Assembly: GCA_009920915.1 (NCBI GenBank)
Contig: RFZB01000002.1
Location: 1-62,243, forward strand
Direction: 5' to 3'
Length of the DNA stretch: 62,243 bases
From: Sphingomonadaceae bacterium
Lineage (GTDB): Bacteria; Pseudomonadota; Alphaproteobacteria; Sphingomonadales; Sphingomonadaceae
The notes beneath the pieces are model-generated. The model did no database searches. It had not been told where the DNA came from and worked only from the letters and a program-made list of their open reading frames with translations. The position numbers and the translations under genes were made by a program. Every line of letters starts with the position of its first letter. The stretch's first letter is position 1. This document shows, one piece after another, positions 62,093 through 62,243 of the stretch.

Positions 62093-62243
62093 TTAGCGGA
62101 AATTATCCGCGTAAGATTGCAGCTTCAGCACACGGGGAGCCGCGGACACGACATGATAGGTCAGGCCATGCTTGTCCGCATAAGCCTTGGCGGCTTCTAG
62201 CGTCGGAAAACTCAGCGTGACTTGCGTCTTGGTATCGCGCGAT
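62093..62243 (-). CDS. ETC complex I subunit (NDUFS4-like), C-terminal part
   Basis: Only the last 49 codons are in the window (the 5' end lies beyond 62243). The visible SRDTKTQVTLSFPTLEAAKA and the terminal SYADNFR match the C-terminus of the NDUFS4-like accessory subunit of alphaproteobacterial NADH dehydrogenase. The identification is based on these short motifs. Confidence 0.78.
   Translation of the reverse strand, partial: SRDTKTQVTLSFPTLEAAKAYADKHGLTYHVVSAAPRVLKLQSYADNFR

Noticed and set aside
1-62243. CRISPR arrays, rRNA, tRNA, IS elements, prophage genes
   Set aside because: Read by eye on both strands; no regularly spaced repeats, transposase, integrase or phage structural proteins were recognised, and no cloverleaf was found in the gaps.

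Overview
The window looks like chromosomal core DNA of an alphaproteobacterium of the Sphingomonadales type. This rests on gene order (dapF-mtaB-ftsY-ispZ, ffh-rpsP-rimM-trmD-rplS, miaB-phoH-ybeY-corC with lnt-metK-trmB nearby), a Mur-like Fur, MucR and TrcR regulators, a long acidic bS16 tail, S9 and M2 exopeptidases, a TonB receptor next to a TPR-sulfotransferase, and an imuA-imuB-dnaE2 cassette with a GAAC-N7-GAAC SOS box. The genus cannot be fixed from the sequence alone. No rRNA, tRNA, IS element, prophage or CRISPR array was seen.

Layout. 1-1.3 kb: PspF and a divergent sigma-54 promoter. 1.4-6.7 kb (minus): GGDEF-EAL protein, then dapF-mtaB-ftsY-ispZ joined by ATGA overlaps. 6.9-11.4 kb (plus): ffh and the rpsP-rimM-trmD-rplS operon, with a vapBC toxin-antitoxin pair between rimM and trmD. 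11.4-18.0 kb (plus): DPP-IV, asd, a DsbA-fold isomerase, an alpha/beta hydrolase and an ACE-like peptidase. 18.1-21.4 kb (minus): SDR, AMP nucleosidase, a peroxiredoxin lacking a recognisable start, and a nuclease. 21.5-37.1 kb: PQQ-type dehydrogenase (plus), then a long mostly minus-strand block: trmB, metK, lnt, a second PQQ-type dehydrogenase, corC-ybeY-phoH-miaB-plsC-fur, mucR, rimI-tsaB, nitroreductase, nfuA and a KAS III. 37.2-45.0 kb (plus): an Rsh gene broken in its TGS domain, TPR-sulfotransferase, TonB receptor and an APC permease. 45.3-50.9 kb (minus): imuA-imuB-dnaE2. 51-62 kb: galU, a metallo-beta-lactamase protein, trcR, a P450, queF, an Fe-S photolyase, two sulfur-metabolism enzymes, lemA with two TPM genes, a Nudix hydrolase and the end of a complex I accessory subunit gene.

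How it works together. Most genes serve translation and RNA modification (ffh, ftsY, rpsP, rimM, trmD, rplS, mtaB, miaB, trmB, tsaB, rimI, ybeY, queF), envelope and wall precursors (lnt, plsC, dapF, asd, galU, TonB receptor), DNA damage response (imuA-imuB-dnaE2, photolyase) and regulation (PspF, Mur/Fur, MucR, TrcR, Rsh, c-di-GMP).

Most notable: (1) a frameshifting internal deletion in the only Rsh gene seen here; (2) vapBC placed inside the ribosomal operon with its operator on the rimM stop codon and its toxin stop overlapping the trmD start; (3) three families of palindromic repeats found only at long convergent gene junctions; (4) two hairpins that would mask Shine-Dalgarno sites. No clearly new multi-gene defence or biosynthetic system was found; the vapBC placement is the nearest to an undescribed arrangement.
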